A DNA stretch of 64,000 nucleotides from Leeuwenhoekiella sp. MAR_2009_132 (GCF_000687915.1 NZ_JHZY01000002.1:248001-312000); one strand, 5' to 3'. Shown: positions 7,267 to 16,955, counted from the stretch's first letter. Translations and numbers: made by a program. Notes: generated from the sequence alone by a model not told the origin.

Positions 7267-10182
7267 ATGATGCGTGAACACTTACTCGTTGGAGTATTTC
7301 TTATACTTGCCTTTCAAGGCTTTTCACAATCAAAAAATCCATTACTGGCAAAACAATTAACTGAGCAACAAGCCTGGGTTGATAGCATTTACAATAAAAT
7401 GACCTTAAAAGAAAAAATAGGTCAATTGTTTATGGTAGATGTTTTTTCTAGTGACCCAAAATCAAAAACAGACGCTATAAAAACGCTCATTAAAAATAAC
7501 CACATAGGTGGTGTTATTTTTTCTAAAGGAGGTCCTATGCGTCAGGCAAAGCTTAATAACGAGTATCAGTCGTTGAGTAAAGTGCCTTTAATGGTGGCTA
7601 TGGATGCAGAATGGGGTCTGGCAATGCGATTAGACTCTACCTATGCGTTTCCATGGAATATGACTTTAGGAGCTATTAAAGACAATAATATTGTAGAGGA
7701 AGTAGCTAAGCAAATAGGTTTACACAATAAACGAATGGGCGTTCACATTAACTTTGCTCCTGTTGTTGATATAAATGTAAATCCTGAAAATCCTATAATA
7801 GGAAACAGATCATTTGGAGAAGATCGTAATAATGTAACCGATAAAAGCGTGGCTTTTATTAAAGGAATGCAAGGAGCCGGCGTGCTAGGAAGTGCAAAAC
7901 ATTTTCCGGGTCACGGGGATACTAATCAGGATTCGCATAAGACGCTTCCTACGATTCCATTTAGCCGAAAGCGTTTAGATTCCATAGAAATGTATCCGTA
8001 TAAAAAAGTTATTGATGCGGGTATCGCTAGCATTATGATTGCACATCTTAATGTTCCTGCCTTAGAAAGCAAACCGGGTTATCCTACGTCGTTATCTCAA
8101 AAGGTTGTAACCGGCTTGTTAAAAGATAGTTTAGGTTTTCAGGGATTGATATTTACTGATGCTTTAAATATGAAAGGCGCATCTAACTTTAAAGAACCGG
8201 GTCTTATAGATCTGGAAGCTTTTAAAGCGGGTAATGACATCTTGCTGATGAGTGAAAACGTGCCTAAAGCGATGGCTAAGTTTGAAGAAGCGTATAATGC
8301 AGGAGATATTACAGAAACCCGCCTGTCGCGATCTGTTAAGAAAATTTTATTCGCAAAATTTAAAGTTGGTCTCAATAATTATCAACCCGTAAATACTGCA
8401 AATCTTATTAAAGACCTAAACAGTGTAGAAGATGATGTAATTTACCGTAAGGCTATGGCAAATGCTTTAACGGTTCTCAAAAATGATCAAGCCATTCTAC
8501 CGGTTAAAGATTTAGATCTTAAGAAAATAGCATATGTTGAGTTGGGCGATGACAGTGGAGATCCATTTTATAAATCGCTACAGAAATATGCCGAAGTGAC
8601 AAAAATAAGTGCCTCTAGCAGTGCCGAATATTTAAACAAACTAGATAAATATAATTATGTCATTATAGGTTTTCATCGCTCTGATGATAACCCCTGGAAA
8701 TCCTTTTCAATGACATCTGCAGATATTGCTATTATAGAAGCTATAGCCAAGTCAAAACCTACAGTTCTCGATGTTTTTGTAAGACCTTATGCACTTTTAA
8801 AACTGAATGATATACGCGCGATTAAAGGTATTGTAATGTCTTACCAAAATAGCGCAATTGCTCAGGATTTAAGTGCTCAGTTGATTTTTGGTGCTATAGG
8901 AGCCCAGGGCAAATTACCGGTTTCACTAGGAAAAAACTTTCAGATTAATACCAGTTTTGAAACGGGTACTTTGCGCAGATTACAATATGGGGTACCCGAA
9001 GAGGAGGGTATGAATTCAGAAAAACTCAAGGAAATTGATGAACTCGTAAAGGAAGGACTTACTAATGTAATGTTTCCGGGGGCGCAGGTTTTGGTGGCGC
9101 GCAATGGTAAGGTAATCTATGAGAAAGCATTTGGTCACCATACTTACACTAAAAGAGAGGATGTAAAACTCACCGATGTGTATGACCTGGCTTCAATGAC
9201 TAAAATTCTTGCTACGTTACCTTTATTAATGGAGCGTTATGATGCTAACAAATTTAAACTTAATGACAAGTTAGGTAGTATTCTTCCTATTTTGAAAGGA
9301 ACTAATAAAGAAGATATAACTATCAAACAGGTACTTTCTCACTATGGAAAGTTGAAACCCTGGCTTCCGTTTTACAGAGCCACTTATGATGAAACCGGTC
9401 ACATATCAAAAAAATACTATCGCTCTTCTTCCGAGGGCGATTTTTCTATAAAGATTGCTGAAGATATGTATTTGCGAAAAGATTATCCTGACACTATAGT
9501 TAAGATTATTGCAGATACAGATTTATTACCATCTCGAGTCTACAAATACAGTGACTTATCTTATTTTCTGTTTAAAAAATATCTTGAAGATACTGCTTTA
9601 ACTGATCTTGATACGCTTACCCAGCGCATGTACTACAAGAATCTTGGGGCTAATTATATGGGATATAAGCCTTTAAATTATACTCAAAAAAGTAATATAG
9701 TACCTTCTGAAAATGATACCTATTGGCGAATGCAACAAATACAGGGTTATGTGCATGATATGGGAGCGGCGATGACCGATAACGTGGGTGGTCACGCCGG
9801 TTTGTTTAGCAACGCTAATGATGTGGCTAAAATGATGCAGATGTATTTACAAAATGGATATTATGGCGGTAAACGCTTTTTTTCAAAAAATACAATGAGT
9901 GATTTTAATACCTGCTATTATTGTAATGAAGGTGTGCGCAGAGGTGTAGGCTTTGACAAGCCGCAGCTAGGAACTGTGGGCGGCACGTGTGGTTGTGTTT
10001 CTAAAGCTAGTTTTGGCCATTCAGGATTTACAGGAACTTTTACCTGGGCAGATCCTGAAACGCAAATCGTGTACGTTTTCTTATCAAACAGAACCTTCCC
10101 TGATGCAGAAAATCGAAAGTTAATACAGTCAGATCTTCGCAGTCGTATTCAAGAGGTAATTCAGAATGCTATAATTCCTTAG
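7267..10182 (+). CDS. GH3 beta-N-acetylglucosaminidase (NagZ-like) fused to a serine beta-lactamase-family domain
   Basis: Secreted or periplasmic protein of 971 residues with a signal peptide (about 1-20). Residues 35-375 are GH3 of the NagZ type: the motif K211-H212-F213-P214-G215-H216-G217-D218 carries the loop His-Asp pair typical of NagZ, and D298 in GLIFTDALNM is the likely nucleophile. A GH3 C-terminal-like domain follows to about 570. Residues 590-970 form a class C beta-lactamase/esterase fold: S643-M-T-K646 (SxxK), Y761-S-D763 in place of YxN, and a late GHSGFTGT in place of KTG. It likely acts on cell-wall muropeptides, by release of GlcNAc plus hydrolysis or esterase action on the peptide or acyl part. 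The first role is known for the family; the second is inference. Confidence 0.88.
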   Translation: MMREHLLVGVFLILAFQGFSQSKNPLLAKQLTEQQAWVDSIYNKMTLKEKIGQLFMVDVFSSDPKSKTDAIKTLIKNNHIGGVIFSKGGPMRQAKLNNEYQSLSKVPLMVAMDAEWGLAMRLDSTYAFPWNMTLGAIKDNNIVEEVAKQIGLHNKRMGVHINFAPVVDINVNPENPIIGNRSFGEDRNNVTDKSVAFIKGMQGAGVLGSAKHFPGHGDTNQDSHKTLPTIPFSRKRLDSIEMYPYKKVIDAGIASIMIAHLNVPALESKPGYPTSLSQKVVTGLLKDSLGFQGLIFTDALNMKGASNFKEPGLIDLEAFKAGNDILLMSENVPKAMAKFEEAYNAGDITETRLSRSVKKILFAKFKVGLNNYQPVNTANLIKDLNSVEDDVIYRKAMANALTVLKNDQAILPVKDLDLKKIAYVELGDDSGDPFYKSLQKYAEVTKISASSSAEYLNKLDKYNYVIIGFHRSDDNPWKSFSMTSADIAIIEAIAKSKPTVLDVFVRPYALLKLNDIRAIKGIVMSYQNSAIAQDLSAQLIFGAIGAQGKLPVSLGKNFQINTSFETGTLRRLQYGVPEEEGMNSEKLKEIDELVKEGLTNVMFPGAQVLVARNGKVIYEKAFGHHTYTKREDVKLTDVYDLASMTKILATLPLLMERYDANKFKLNDKLGSILPILKGTNKEDITIKQVLSHYGKLKPWLPFYRATYDETGHISKKYYRSSSEGDFSIKIAEDMYLRKDYPDTIVKIIADTDLLPSRVYKYSDLSYFLFKKYLEDTALTDLDTLTQRMYYKNLGANYMGYKPLNYTQKSNIVPSENDTYWRMQQIQGYVHDMGAAMTDNVGGHAGLFSNANDVAKMMQMYLQNGYYGGKRFFSKNTMSDFNTCYYCNEGVRRGVGFDKPQLGTVGGTCGCVSKASFGHSGFTGTFTWADPETQIVYVFLSNRTFPDAENRKLIQSDLRSRIQEVIQNAIIP

Positions 10183-10244
10183 TAATTCTTCTTAAATAAA
10201 ATCTAAAACCGCTTTAGAGATATCGGTGCTGGCTTAATAATTGG

Positions 10245-10252
10245 TAATTTTA
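10245..10252 (+). promoter_or_regulatory. -7-like box immediately before bshA
   Basis: TAATTTTA (consensus TAnnTTTG, last base different) ends 4 bases before the bshA ATG. If it is used, the transcript would start at or next to the start codon. Confidence 0.35.
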
Positions 10253-10256
10253 AGCC

Positions 10257-11414
10257 ATGAAAATAGCTATAGTTTGTTATCCCACATTTGGCGGTAGTGG
10301 TGTTGTCGCTACCGAGTTGGGTATTGCATTATCTAAAAGAGGACATGAAGTTCACTTTATTACTTACAAACAGCCGGTTAGGCTTGATTTGCTTAATGAA
10401 AAGATCTTTTTTCACGAAGTAAATGTTCCCGAATATCCACTTTTTCACTTTCAGCCTTATGAGTTGGCGCTTTCTAGTAAACTTGTAAACATCATCAAGG
10501 CTTATCATATAGATGTGTTGCACGTGCATTATGCCATACCACACGCCTACGCCGGTTATATGGCAAAAAAAATGCTTCAGCAGGATGGTATAACCATACC
10601 GATGGTAACTACTTTGCACGGTACAGATATCACGTTAGTAGGAAGTCATCCGTTTTATAAACCTGCAGTTACCTTCAGCATTAATAAAAGTGATGTGGTA
10701 ACTTCAGTATCTCAAAGTCTAAAAGATGATACAAACCGTTTATTTGATATCAAACGTAAGATTCAGGTAATACCTAACTTCATAGATATAAATACGCTTA
10801 AAGACTCTTTTACAGATTGTCAACGCGGATTAATGGCTACCGAAGAAGAGCGTATTATCACCCACATTAGTAATATGCGGGAGGTAAAATGTATTCCCGA
10901 TGTAATTAAAACCTTTAATGAAATTCAAAAACATATTCCTTCAAAATTAATCATGGTAGGAGAGGGACCAGAGCGTGGCCCTGCCGAGTTACTCTGTGAG
11001 CAGTTAGGAATTGCTAGCAAGGTGATATTTTTAGGAAACAGTAACGAGATTGATAAGATATTGTGTTTTTCAGACTTATTTCTGTTACCATCAAAAGCAG
11101 AGAGTTTTGGTCTGGCGGCATTAGAAGCAATGGCTCATGGTGTGCCGGTTATCTCATCTAATGCAGGAGGTCTTGCAGAGGTTAATACACACGGTTACTC
11201 GGGCTATATGAGCGATGTAGGTGATATAGATGCTATGGCAGCTAATGCCTTGAGTATTTTAAAAGAGCGTGAAACTCTTGATTTATTTAAAAAACAGGCC
11301 CGTTTACAAGCTCAGCAATTTGCTATTGAGCGCGTAGTGCCTATGTATGAAGAAGTATATTTAAAAGCTATAAATAGAATTAAACAGGTTGCTTCAAAAT
11401 CAATTAGTAAATAA
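10257..11414 (+). CDS. bshA: N-acetyl-alpha-D-glucosaminyl L-malate synthase BshA
   Basis: GT4-family retaining glycosyltransferase that joins GlcNAc from UDP-GlcNAc to L-malate, the first step of bacillithiol synthesis. The glycine-rich N-terminal motif is CYPTFGGSGVVATELG, followed by HFITYKQP, HVHYAIPHAYAGYMA, TTLHGTDITLVG and the GT4 nucleotide-binding region with ESFGLAALEAMAHGVPVISS. The length of 385 residues matches BshA of Bacillus and Bacteroidota. The start ATG is preceded within a few bases by a promoter-like box. It ends at a bidirectional terminator. The later genes bshB and bshC are not in this window. Confidence 0.95.
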   Translation: MKIAIVCYPTFGGSGVVATELGIALSKRGHEVHFITYKQPVRLDLLNEKIFFHEVNVPEYPLFHFQPYELALSSKLVNIIKAYHIDVLHVHYAIPHAYAGYMAKKMLQQDGITIPMVTTLHGTDITLVGSHPFYKPAVTFSINKSDVVTSVSQSLKDDTNRLFDIKRKIQVIPNFIDINTLKDSFTDCQRGLMATEEERIITHISNMREVKCIPDVIKTFNEIQKHIPSKLIMVGEGPERGPAELLCEQLGIASKVIFLGNSNEIDKILCFSDLFLLPSKAESFGLAALEAMAHGVPVISSNAGGLAEVNTHGYSGYMSDVGDIDAMAANALSILKERETLDLFKKQARLQAQQFAIERVVPMYEEVYLKAINRIKQVASKSISK

Positions 11415-11436
11415 AGATTTGATTTTATACCGAACA

Positions 11437-11475
11437 AAAAAAATCCCGTTAGCGTGAGCTAACGGGATTTTTAAT
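11437..11475. terminator. Bidirectional terminator between bshA and the beta-barrel gene
   Basis: Long stem AAATCCCGTTAGC / GCTAACGGGATTT with a four-base loop (GTGA), flanked by A-run on the left and T-run on the right. It serves both converging genes. Confidence 0.92.
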
Positions 11476-11489
11476 TTATGAGGTTGAGA

Positions 11490-11984
11490 TTAGAATTGGT
11501 AACGCAAACCTAAAGCGATATCAAAACCTAAGTCATCATTAAAATCATTAAAGCCTATTTCTGGTCTAAAGTCTAAAGAGATTAAAAGTGGAATATCAAA
11601 ATTGTACTCGATACCTATATCACCAGCTCCAAAAAGGAAAACTTCAGAATTATCATCATTGTTTCTTCCTGGAAAATCGTCATCGTAGCTTACACTACCT
11701 AAACCACCACCTAAACCGGCATACCAGTTAAAGCCACCGTCAATATTCCATACCCATTGGTAAAGACCAGCTAATTTAAAAGCATCGTATCTGTTACCAT
11801 CATTGATACCTAGATCCAACTCTAAACGATTGTTGTCACCAAGGGCACGTTGATAAGAAATTTCTGCGCCAAAACCATCATTATCTCCTAGTCTAAGACC
11901 TAAAGCATTTTTTGAAATCTCCTGCGCTTGAGAAGAGAACGAAAAACCTGCTATTAAAACAAAAGCTATAAATAATTTTTTCAT
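11490..11984 (-). CDS. Small outer-membrane beta-barrel protein
   Basis: A 164-residue exported protein. Starting at the ATG at 11984 gives a clean signal peptide (MKKLFIAFVLIAGFSFSSQA) cut before QEIS. The rest shows alternating strands rich in Gly, Asp and aromatic residues and ends in GLRYQF; a terminal aromatic residue is typical of outer-membrane barrels. An upstream in-frame start at 12059 was rejected because a -7 box (TACATTTG, 12014-12021) lies between the two and because it would bury the signal peptide. Its specific role is unknown; it resembles the OmpW/OprF-like small porin group only in general form. Confidence 0.82.
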   Translation of the reverse strand: MKKLFIAFVLIAGFSFSSQAQEISKNALGLRLGDNDGFGAEISYQRALGDNNRLELDLGINDGNRYDAFKLAGLYQWVWNIDGGFNWYAGLGGGLGSVSYDDDFPGRNNDDNSEVFLFGAGDIGIEYNFDIPLLISLDFRPEIGFNDFNDDLGFDIALGLRYQF

Positions 11985-12013
11985 AATTGTATTTGAATTT
12001 GTTGTTTGTACGG

Positions 12014-12021
12014 CAAATGTA
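12014..12021 (-). promoter_or_regulatory. Bacteroidota -7 box for the beta-barrel gene
   Basis: TACATTTG on the minus strand is an exact match to TAnnTTTG, 29 bases before the ATG at 11984. It decides the start of this gene. Confidence 0.55.
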
Positions 12022-12113
12022 AGTTCACAACTCCTTATGTTTAACGAGGCTCCCGCCAATTTTTTGTTAAGCTTATCTTAGAAAATGTTAACACTCTAAA
12101 ATTAATATAATTG

Positions 12114-12121
12114 TAACTTTA
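12114..12121 (+). promoter_or_regulatory. -7-like box immediately before the FAD/Fe-S oxidase gene
   Basis: TAACTTTA ends 4 bases before the ATG at 12126. TTAACA at 12088-12093 lies 20 bases upstream and is a possible -33 element. This predicts a leaderless or nearly leaderless mRNA. Confidence 0.4.
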
Positions 12122-12125
12122 GCCT

Positions 12126-15053
12126 ATGATTACAGACTTTACAGAAGCACTTGATGCACTTGCGAAAAATTTTGATGGAGAATTATATCTCGATGAACTA
12201 CATAAAAAACTGTATGCTACAGATGCATCAGTTTACCGTAAGTTACCCTTGGCTGTGGCGTTACCAAAGTCTGAAGCTGATCTAAAAAAAATTATAGTAT
12301 TTGCAAAAGAACATCAAGTAGGGGTAATACCTCGTACTGCAGGGACTTCTCTTGCAGGGCAGTGTGTGGGCGAGGGTATTGTTGTAGATGTATCAAAGCA
12401 CTTCACTAAAATCGTATCCTTCGACGCAACTCAAAGAACGGTTACGGTACAACCGGGAGTGATTCGGGATGAATTGAACAGGTTTTTAGAACCCCATGGT
12501 TTATTTTTTGCACCTAATACCTCTACTTCTAACCGCTGTATGATAGGTGGAATGGTGGGTAATAATTCTTCTGGGACTACTTCAATACAATATGGAGTAA
12601 CACGTGATAAAGTAATTAATCTAAAAACTATTTTAAGTGATGGTAGCACTGTTGATTTCAGCAAAATTACTGCTGAAGAGTTTGCACAAAAGCGAAATTT
12701 AGAATCTTTAGAAGGGAGTATTTATTCAGCAATATATAAGGAATTATATACTCCTAAAGCGCAACAGGAAATTCACGCTAATTTTCCGAAGCCTGAAATA
12801 CATCGCAGAAACACAGGTTATGCACTAGATGCTTTGCTTGACAATAATGTCTTTAATGCTGAAAGCAACACATTGTTTAATATGTGTAAACTGCTTACCG
12901 GTAGTGAGGGTACACTTGCATTTACTACTGAAATAACCTTAAAACTCGATGAGCTACCTCCTGCGGAAGCAGTTATGGTTGCAGCACATTTTGAGAGTAT
13001 AAATGCCTGTCTTGAAGCCGTTGTACCTGTTATGAAACACAATTTGTATGTGTGTGAAATGATGGATAAAGTAATACTTGACTGTACCTTAAATAACAGA
13101 GAACAACAAAAGAACAGGTTTTTTATAGAACAAGATCCTGCAGCTATTTTAATGCTCGAGGTGCGCGCAGTAACGCTAGATGAAGCACGTATAAAAGCCC
13201 TACAGCTTATTGAAACTTTAAAAGAGTCTGGTCTTAGTTATGCCTATCCTACATTAGAAGGTAACCAGATCAATCAAGCGCTAGAGTTACGTAAGGCAGG
13301 TTTGGGCTTACTGGGTAATATTGTGGGAGATCGCAAAGCAGTAGCGTGTATAGAAGATACCGCTGTCGCCTTAGAAGATCTAGCATCCTATATTAAAGAA
13401 TTTACAGCCCTAATGGCACATTTTAAACAGGATGCGGTTTACTATGCACACGCAGGTGCGGGTGAAATACATTTACGACCTATTCTAAATCTTAAAAATA
13501 GTGACGATGTAACTCTTTTTAGAACCATAACTACAGCGGTCGCAGATCTTGTTAAAAAGTATAAGGGTTCTATGAGCGGTGAGCACGGTGATGGTCTCGT
13601 ACGTGGAGAATTTGTGGAGTTTATGATTGGCAAAACAAATTACGCAGTTTTAAAACGCATTAAACACACATTTGATCCTGATAATATATTTAATCCCGGT
13701 AAAGTAATTAACGCTAAACCTATGGATGGGCAATTGCGGTATATACCAGACCGTAAAGAGCCTGAGATAGATACCCTGCTTAATTTTGAGGATTCTCAAG
13801 GTATCTTACGTGCTGCAGAACAATGTAATGGTAGTGGTGATTGCCGCAAGTTACCAGAGGCAGGCGGTACCATGTGTCCCAGTTACAGAGCTACCCGTGA
13901 TGAAAAAGATTCTACACGAGGAAGAGCAAATACGCTGCGCGAATTTTTAACTCATTCTGAACGTAAAAACAGTTTTAATCACAAAGAACTTAAAGAAGTT
14001 TTTGATTTGTGTTTGAGCTGTAAGGCCTGTGCAAGCGAGTGCCCCAGTAATGTAGATGTGGCTACTTTAAAAGCAGAATTTGAATACCAGTATAAGAAAG
14101 AAAATGGAAGTTCGCTACGTACGCGCGCATTTGCATTTAACGCATATCTCAATAAATTTGCTTCGGTTTTACCGGGTATTACAAACGGACTCTACAAGGC
14201 AAAATTGTCTGGGAGTTTTATTCGTAAAACGCTTGAGGTTGCCCCAGAACGTAGCCTTCCGCCACTGTCTAAAAAAACATTACGCGCGCGTTTTAAGAAA
14301 TTAAGAGCTTTCAATCCTAAAAAGCCTATAAAAACAGTTTATCTGTTCGTAGATGAGTTTACAAATTATCTTGATGCCCAGATAGGGGAAGACGCTGTGG
14401 TATTGTTACAACGTTTAAATTATGAAGTGCGTGTGATTACGCATGCAGAAAGCGGGCGTTCGCTAATTTCTAAAGGATTCTTAAAACAAGCCCGAAAAAT
14501 TGCTCAAAAAAACATTAAAACATTTAAAGATCTTGTAGATGCAGAACATCCTTTAATAGGTATAGAGCCTTCTGCTATTTTAGGGTTTCGGGATGAATAT
14601 TTGCGATTGTCTAAGAATGTGGAAGAAGCTAAAATACTCGCTAAAAACACATTTATAATTGATGAATTTTTAAATGCTGAAATTAAACTGGGTAATATAA
14701 AGTCTACCTCTTTTACTACGGACGCTAAGAAACTGAAAATACATGGGCATTGTCACCAAAAAGCTTTGAGTGGGATAGAACATACCTTTAATTTACTCAA
14801 TTTGCCTGCAAATTTTAAACCTACAATTATACCTTCGGGCTGTTGTGGTATGGCAGGTTCTTTTGGTTATGAGAAAGAGCATTATGCGCTAAGTATGCAA
14901 ATAGGAGAGCAGACTTTATTCCCCGCTATACGTAAAGCGGCACAGGATACCATAATTGCTGCCCCGGGAACCAGTTGCAGGCATCAGATAAAAGACGGGA
15001 CACAACGCGAGGCATTGCATCCCGTAACGATTTTAAAAGAAGCTTTAGTTTAG
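12126..15053 (+). CDS. FAD-linked oxidase with C-terminal Fe-S and CCG domains (YdiJ-like)
   Basis: Large soluble flavoprotein of 975 residues. The N-terminal PCMH/FAD_binding_4 domain includes PRTAGTSLAGQCVGEGIVVD and FAPNTSTSNRCMIGGMVGNN; the FAD-oxidase C-domain follows to about 545 (GAGEIHLRPIL, SGEHGDGLVRGE). Next is a 4Fe-4S region with CNGSGDCR near 565, MCPSYRAT, and CLSCKACASECPS near 625. The C-terminus has CCG-type cysteines (HGHCHQKAL and GCCGMAGSFG). This architecture is that of D-2-hydroxyacid dehydrogenases such as YdiJ, which oxidise D-lactate or D-2-hydroxyglutarate and pass electrons to quinone or cytochrome. The exact substrate cannot be set from sequence. Its 3' end overlaps the converging gene by 9 bases. 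Confidence 0.88.
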   Translation: MITDFTEALDALAKNFDGELYLDELHKKLYATDASVYRKLPLAVALPKSEADLKKIIVFAKEHQVGVIPRTAGTSLAGQCVGEGIVVDVSKHFTKIVSFDATQRTVTVQPGVIRDELNRFLEPHGLFFAPNTSTSNRCMIGGMVGNNSSGTTSIQYGVTRDKVINLKTILSDGSTVDFSKITAEEFAQKRNLESLEGSIYSAIYKELYTPKAQQEIHANFPKPEIHRRNTGYALDALLDNNVFNAESNTLFNMCKLLTGSEGTLAFTTEITLKLDELPPAEAVMVAAHFESINACLEAVVPVMKHNLYVCEMMDKVILDCTLNNREQQKNRFFIEQDPAAILMLEVRAVTLDEARIKALQLIETLKESGLSYAYPTLEGNQINQALELRKAGLGLLGNIVGDRKAVACIEDTAVALEDLASYIKEFTALMAHFKQDAVYYAHAGAGEIHLRPILNLKNSDDVTLFRTITTAVADLVKKYKGSMSGEHGDGLVRGEFVEFMIGKTNYAVLKRIKHTFDPDNIFNPGKVINAKPMDGQLRYIPDRKEPEIDTLLNFEDSQGILRAAEQCNGSGDCRKLPEAGGTMCPSYRATRDEKDSTRGRANTLREFLTHSERKNSFNHKELKEVFDLCLSCKACASECPSNVDVATLKAEFEYQYKKENGSSLRTRAFAFNAYLNKFASVLPGITNGLYKAKLSGSFIRKTLEVAPERSLPPLSKKTLRARFKKLRAFNPKKPIKTVYLFVDEFTNYLDAQIGEDAVVLLQRLNYEVRVITHAESGRSLISKGFLKQARKIAQKNIKTFKDLVDAEHPLIGIEPSAILGFRDEYLRLSKNVEEAKILAKNTFIIDEFLNAEIKLGNIKSTSFTTDAKKLKIHGHCHQKALSGIEHTFNLLNLPANFKPTIIPSGCCGMAGSFGYEKEHYALSMQIGEQTLFPAIRKAAQDTIIAAPGTSCRHQIKDGTQREALHPVTILKEALV

Positions 15054-15821
15054 AATCAATTCTACACTGAATTGAGCAGCAGATTCTCCTAGCGTCATAA
15101 AACCTTCGTGCAGGTTTTTTTGATCAACAGCGTAGGGGTAGAAACTTATAGGTTCTATACAAACCATATTGGTTACTTCGGTCCACAACATAAAGTTGCC
15201 AAAACCATTAGATTTTAGAGTTATAGACTTTTTATCTTTTAAAGTAATTTCTGTACAGTCTGCTACTTGATAGGCCCGGCTGCCTACAGCTAAAACTTCT
15301 TCTAAAGTAATTTCTTTGGTAGTAGTCTCTATTACCGGTTTTTTAGTTTGTAGGTTAAATGCCGGATGATAACCCAGCATAAATGGCATTCCATTTTCTC
15401 CGCTTATTATAAATGCAACTTCTAAAGCATTCTCACTTAAGGTAAATTGCTTTTTAAAATTGAAATCATACGGCCAGGAAAGCCATTCTTCAGTAGACTT
15501 ATCCGGAAATTTTGAGTTCCTAACTTTTATATTTGCCGAATATTTTTTTTCAAATACAGCTGTGGTTTCCGTGGCCTCTATACAAGTATAGGTAAGTTCA
15601 CGTAACAGGCCGTGTTGATCTTGAATAGCGGCTCCTTTAGGTGTTTCTACTCTAAAATTTGCCTGATCTGTAGGACCTATTACCGGAAACATTTCGGTAT
15701 CTGCACTACGCCATCCAGGAGTTCCTTTTTGATGTATATATTGATAGTCGTCTTGCAGAAAACTAACAAGTTCGCCTTTATCAATAGTTACGTTAAGGTT
15801 TTTTAAATGTAGTTGAGTCAT
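15045..15821 (-). CDS. Aldose 1-epimerase family protein
   Basis: A 258-residue protein of the galactose-mutarotase-like fold. The segments WRSADTEMFPVIGPT, QDQHGLLRELTY and LGYHPAFNL match the family core, with the catalytic histidines expected in QHG and YHPAF; a C-terminal acidic region (CIEPISFYPYA) is also typical. These enzymes interconvert hexose anomers or act on sugar 6-phosphates. There is no signal peptide, so it is cytoplasmic. Its stop overlaps the preceding converging gene by 9 bases, and its ATG directly follows the stop of the upstream gene at 15822, so the two are likely one transcript. Confidence 0.8.
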   Translation of the reverse strand: MTQLHLKNLNVTIDKGELVSFLQDDYQYIHQKGTPGWRSADTEMFPVIGPTDQANFRVETPKGAAIQDQHGLLRELTYTCIEATETTAVFEKKYSANIKVRNSKFPDKSTEEWLSWPYDFNFKKQFTLSENALEVAFIISGENGMPFMLGYHPAFNLQTKKPVIETTTKEITLEEVLAVGSRAYQVADCTEITLKDKKSITLKSNGFGNFMLWTEVTNMVCIEPISFYPYAVDQKNLHEGFMTLGESAAQFSVELILN

Positions 15822-16295
15822 TTAGTTTAGGTTTTCTAATGCGTTATAATAATCGAGTCGCAGATCTTCGTGAAGACCTTCAACCTTCTTGGTGATATAT
15901 TCCACTTGTCTCAGATAGAGATTTCGTAAGGTGTTGTTGTTGCGAATAGACGGTTCAAACGCGTCCATCTTTTCGCAGAAATAAATAAGAAGCTGTACTT
16001 CAGTTTCTTTGTTGCCTGAATATCTGATGTATTTTTTTGTTTCCTTTAAAATTTTACGAATTGCCTTTTTAAGCCAATAATAATTTTTAGTATTCGCTGC
16101 TTCAAATTGTACATCGATTAATTCTTTTACAGAATCTACGTAGCCCACCTCATAGTCAGATTCAAAAAGCAGATAGGTTAGAAGTTCTTTATTTTCCTTT
16201 TTAAAACGAGAGAGCTTAAGGCATAGTTGCAGTAATTCTTCAGTATCTTTTTCTTTAAGTTCTTTTTTAAGTTGTGTTACTGTAGCTGTCTTCAT
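15822..16295 (-). CDS. Conserved hypothetical helical protein
   Basis: A 157-residue soluble protein, strongly helical and rich in Lys, Glu and Leu, with no signal peptide, membrane segment or recognisable motif. It begins MKTATVTQLKKELKEK and has a repeated Glu/Lys pattern suggesting a helical bundle. Its stop codon is adjacent to the ATG of the aldose-epimerase-like gene, so the two are probably co-expressed. I do not recognise the family. Confidence 0.7.
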   Translation of the reverse strand: MKTATVTQLKKELKEKDTEELLQLCLKLSRFKKENKELLTYLLFESDYEVGYVDSVKELIDVQFEAANTKNYYWLKKAIRKILKETKKYIRYSGNKETEVQLLIYFCEKMDAFEPSIRNNNTLRNLYLRQVEYITKKVEGLHEDLRLDYYNALENLN

Positions 16296-16429
16296 AGTTG
16301 CAATTTAGCGAAAATGCTGTTAAGGCTTGTTAATACTAGCCTTTCAAAAGCTAAAATAGATTTAAAAAGTTGTGGTTAGTGGGATTGATTGTTAGTTTTA
16401 GATATAATTAAAAAATAAAAAACAACGAT

Positions 16430-16846
16430 ATGAAATTTTCAAGAAACGCATCTGCAAACTGGAAAGGAAAAATTAAAGAAGGACAAGGTACTATCTCAAC
16501 CGAGAGTACTGTTCTAGATGAAGCAAAATACGCTTTTGGTACCCGTTTTGAAGACGGAAAAGGAACCAACCCCGAGGAGCTATTGGGCGCAGCACATGCA
16601 GGTTGCTATACAATGCAGCTTTCTGCGTTTTTAGGTGAAGAGGACTATACCGCAGACAATTTACACACTGATGCGAAGGTAACTTTTGAGGATGGAGAGA
16701 TCACAAAAGTACATTTGACTTTAAAAGGTAAAGTGCCTGGAATTAGCGAAGAAGAATTTGTGAAAATTGCAAATAAAGCAAAAGAAAACTGCCCGGTATC
16801 AAAACTGTTTAAAGCAGAAATTACATTAGATGCGACATTAGATTAG
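16430..16846 (+). CDS. osmC: OsmC family peroxiredoxin
   Basis: Thiol peroxidase of the OsmC type (138 residues), which reduces organic hydroperoxides using a pair of cysteines. C59 in [10 protein letters not shown] is the peroxidatic residue and C121 in ENCPVS the resolving one; E49/E50 just before are the usual supporting acidic residues. Its length and fold pattern match OsmC rather than Ohr. It is cytoplasmic, transcribed alone, and ends at a clear terminator. Confidence 0.92.
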   Translation: MKFSRNASANWKGKIKEGQGTISTESTVLDEAKYAFGTRFEDGKGTNPEELLGAAHAGCYTMQLSAFLGEEDYTADNLHTDAKVTFEDGEITKVHLTLKGKVPGISEEEFVKIANKAKENCPVSKLFKAEITLDATLD

Positions 16847-16869
16847 TCAAATTGCATTTATAAAAATAT

Positions 16870-16900
16870 AAAGTCGCCTAAGGGCGGCTTTTTTTTTTGG
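16870..16900 (+). terminator. Terminator after osmC
   Basis: Stem AAAGTCGCC / GGCGGCTTT (one G-T pair) with a TAAG-like loop, followed by a run of ten T ending in GG. The T-run may also supply the -33 region of the following promoter. Confidence 0.88.
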
Positions 16901-16924
16901 AGTGTTACTGAAATACTGAAAGTG

Positions 16925-16932
16925 TATATTTG
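16925..16932 (+). promoter_or_regulatory. Bacteroidota -7 box for the surface-sugar operon
   Basis: TATATTTG is an exact TAnnTTTG match, 23 bases before the ATG at 16956. It would drive the WecA-type, aminotransferase and dehydratase genes as one transcript. The AAAAGGGG just before the start is purine-rich. Confidence 0.5.
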
Positions 16933-16955
16933 AGGACCAAAAGGGGTTCTCTTTA

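Noticed and set aside
11985..12059. Longer start for the beta-barrel gene
   Set aside because: A -7 box lies inside this stretch, and it would place 25 residues before a clear signal peptide.
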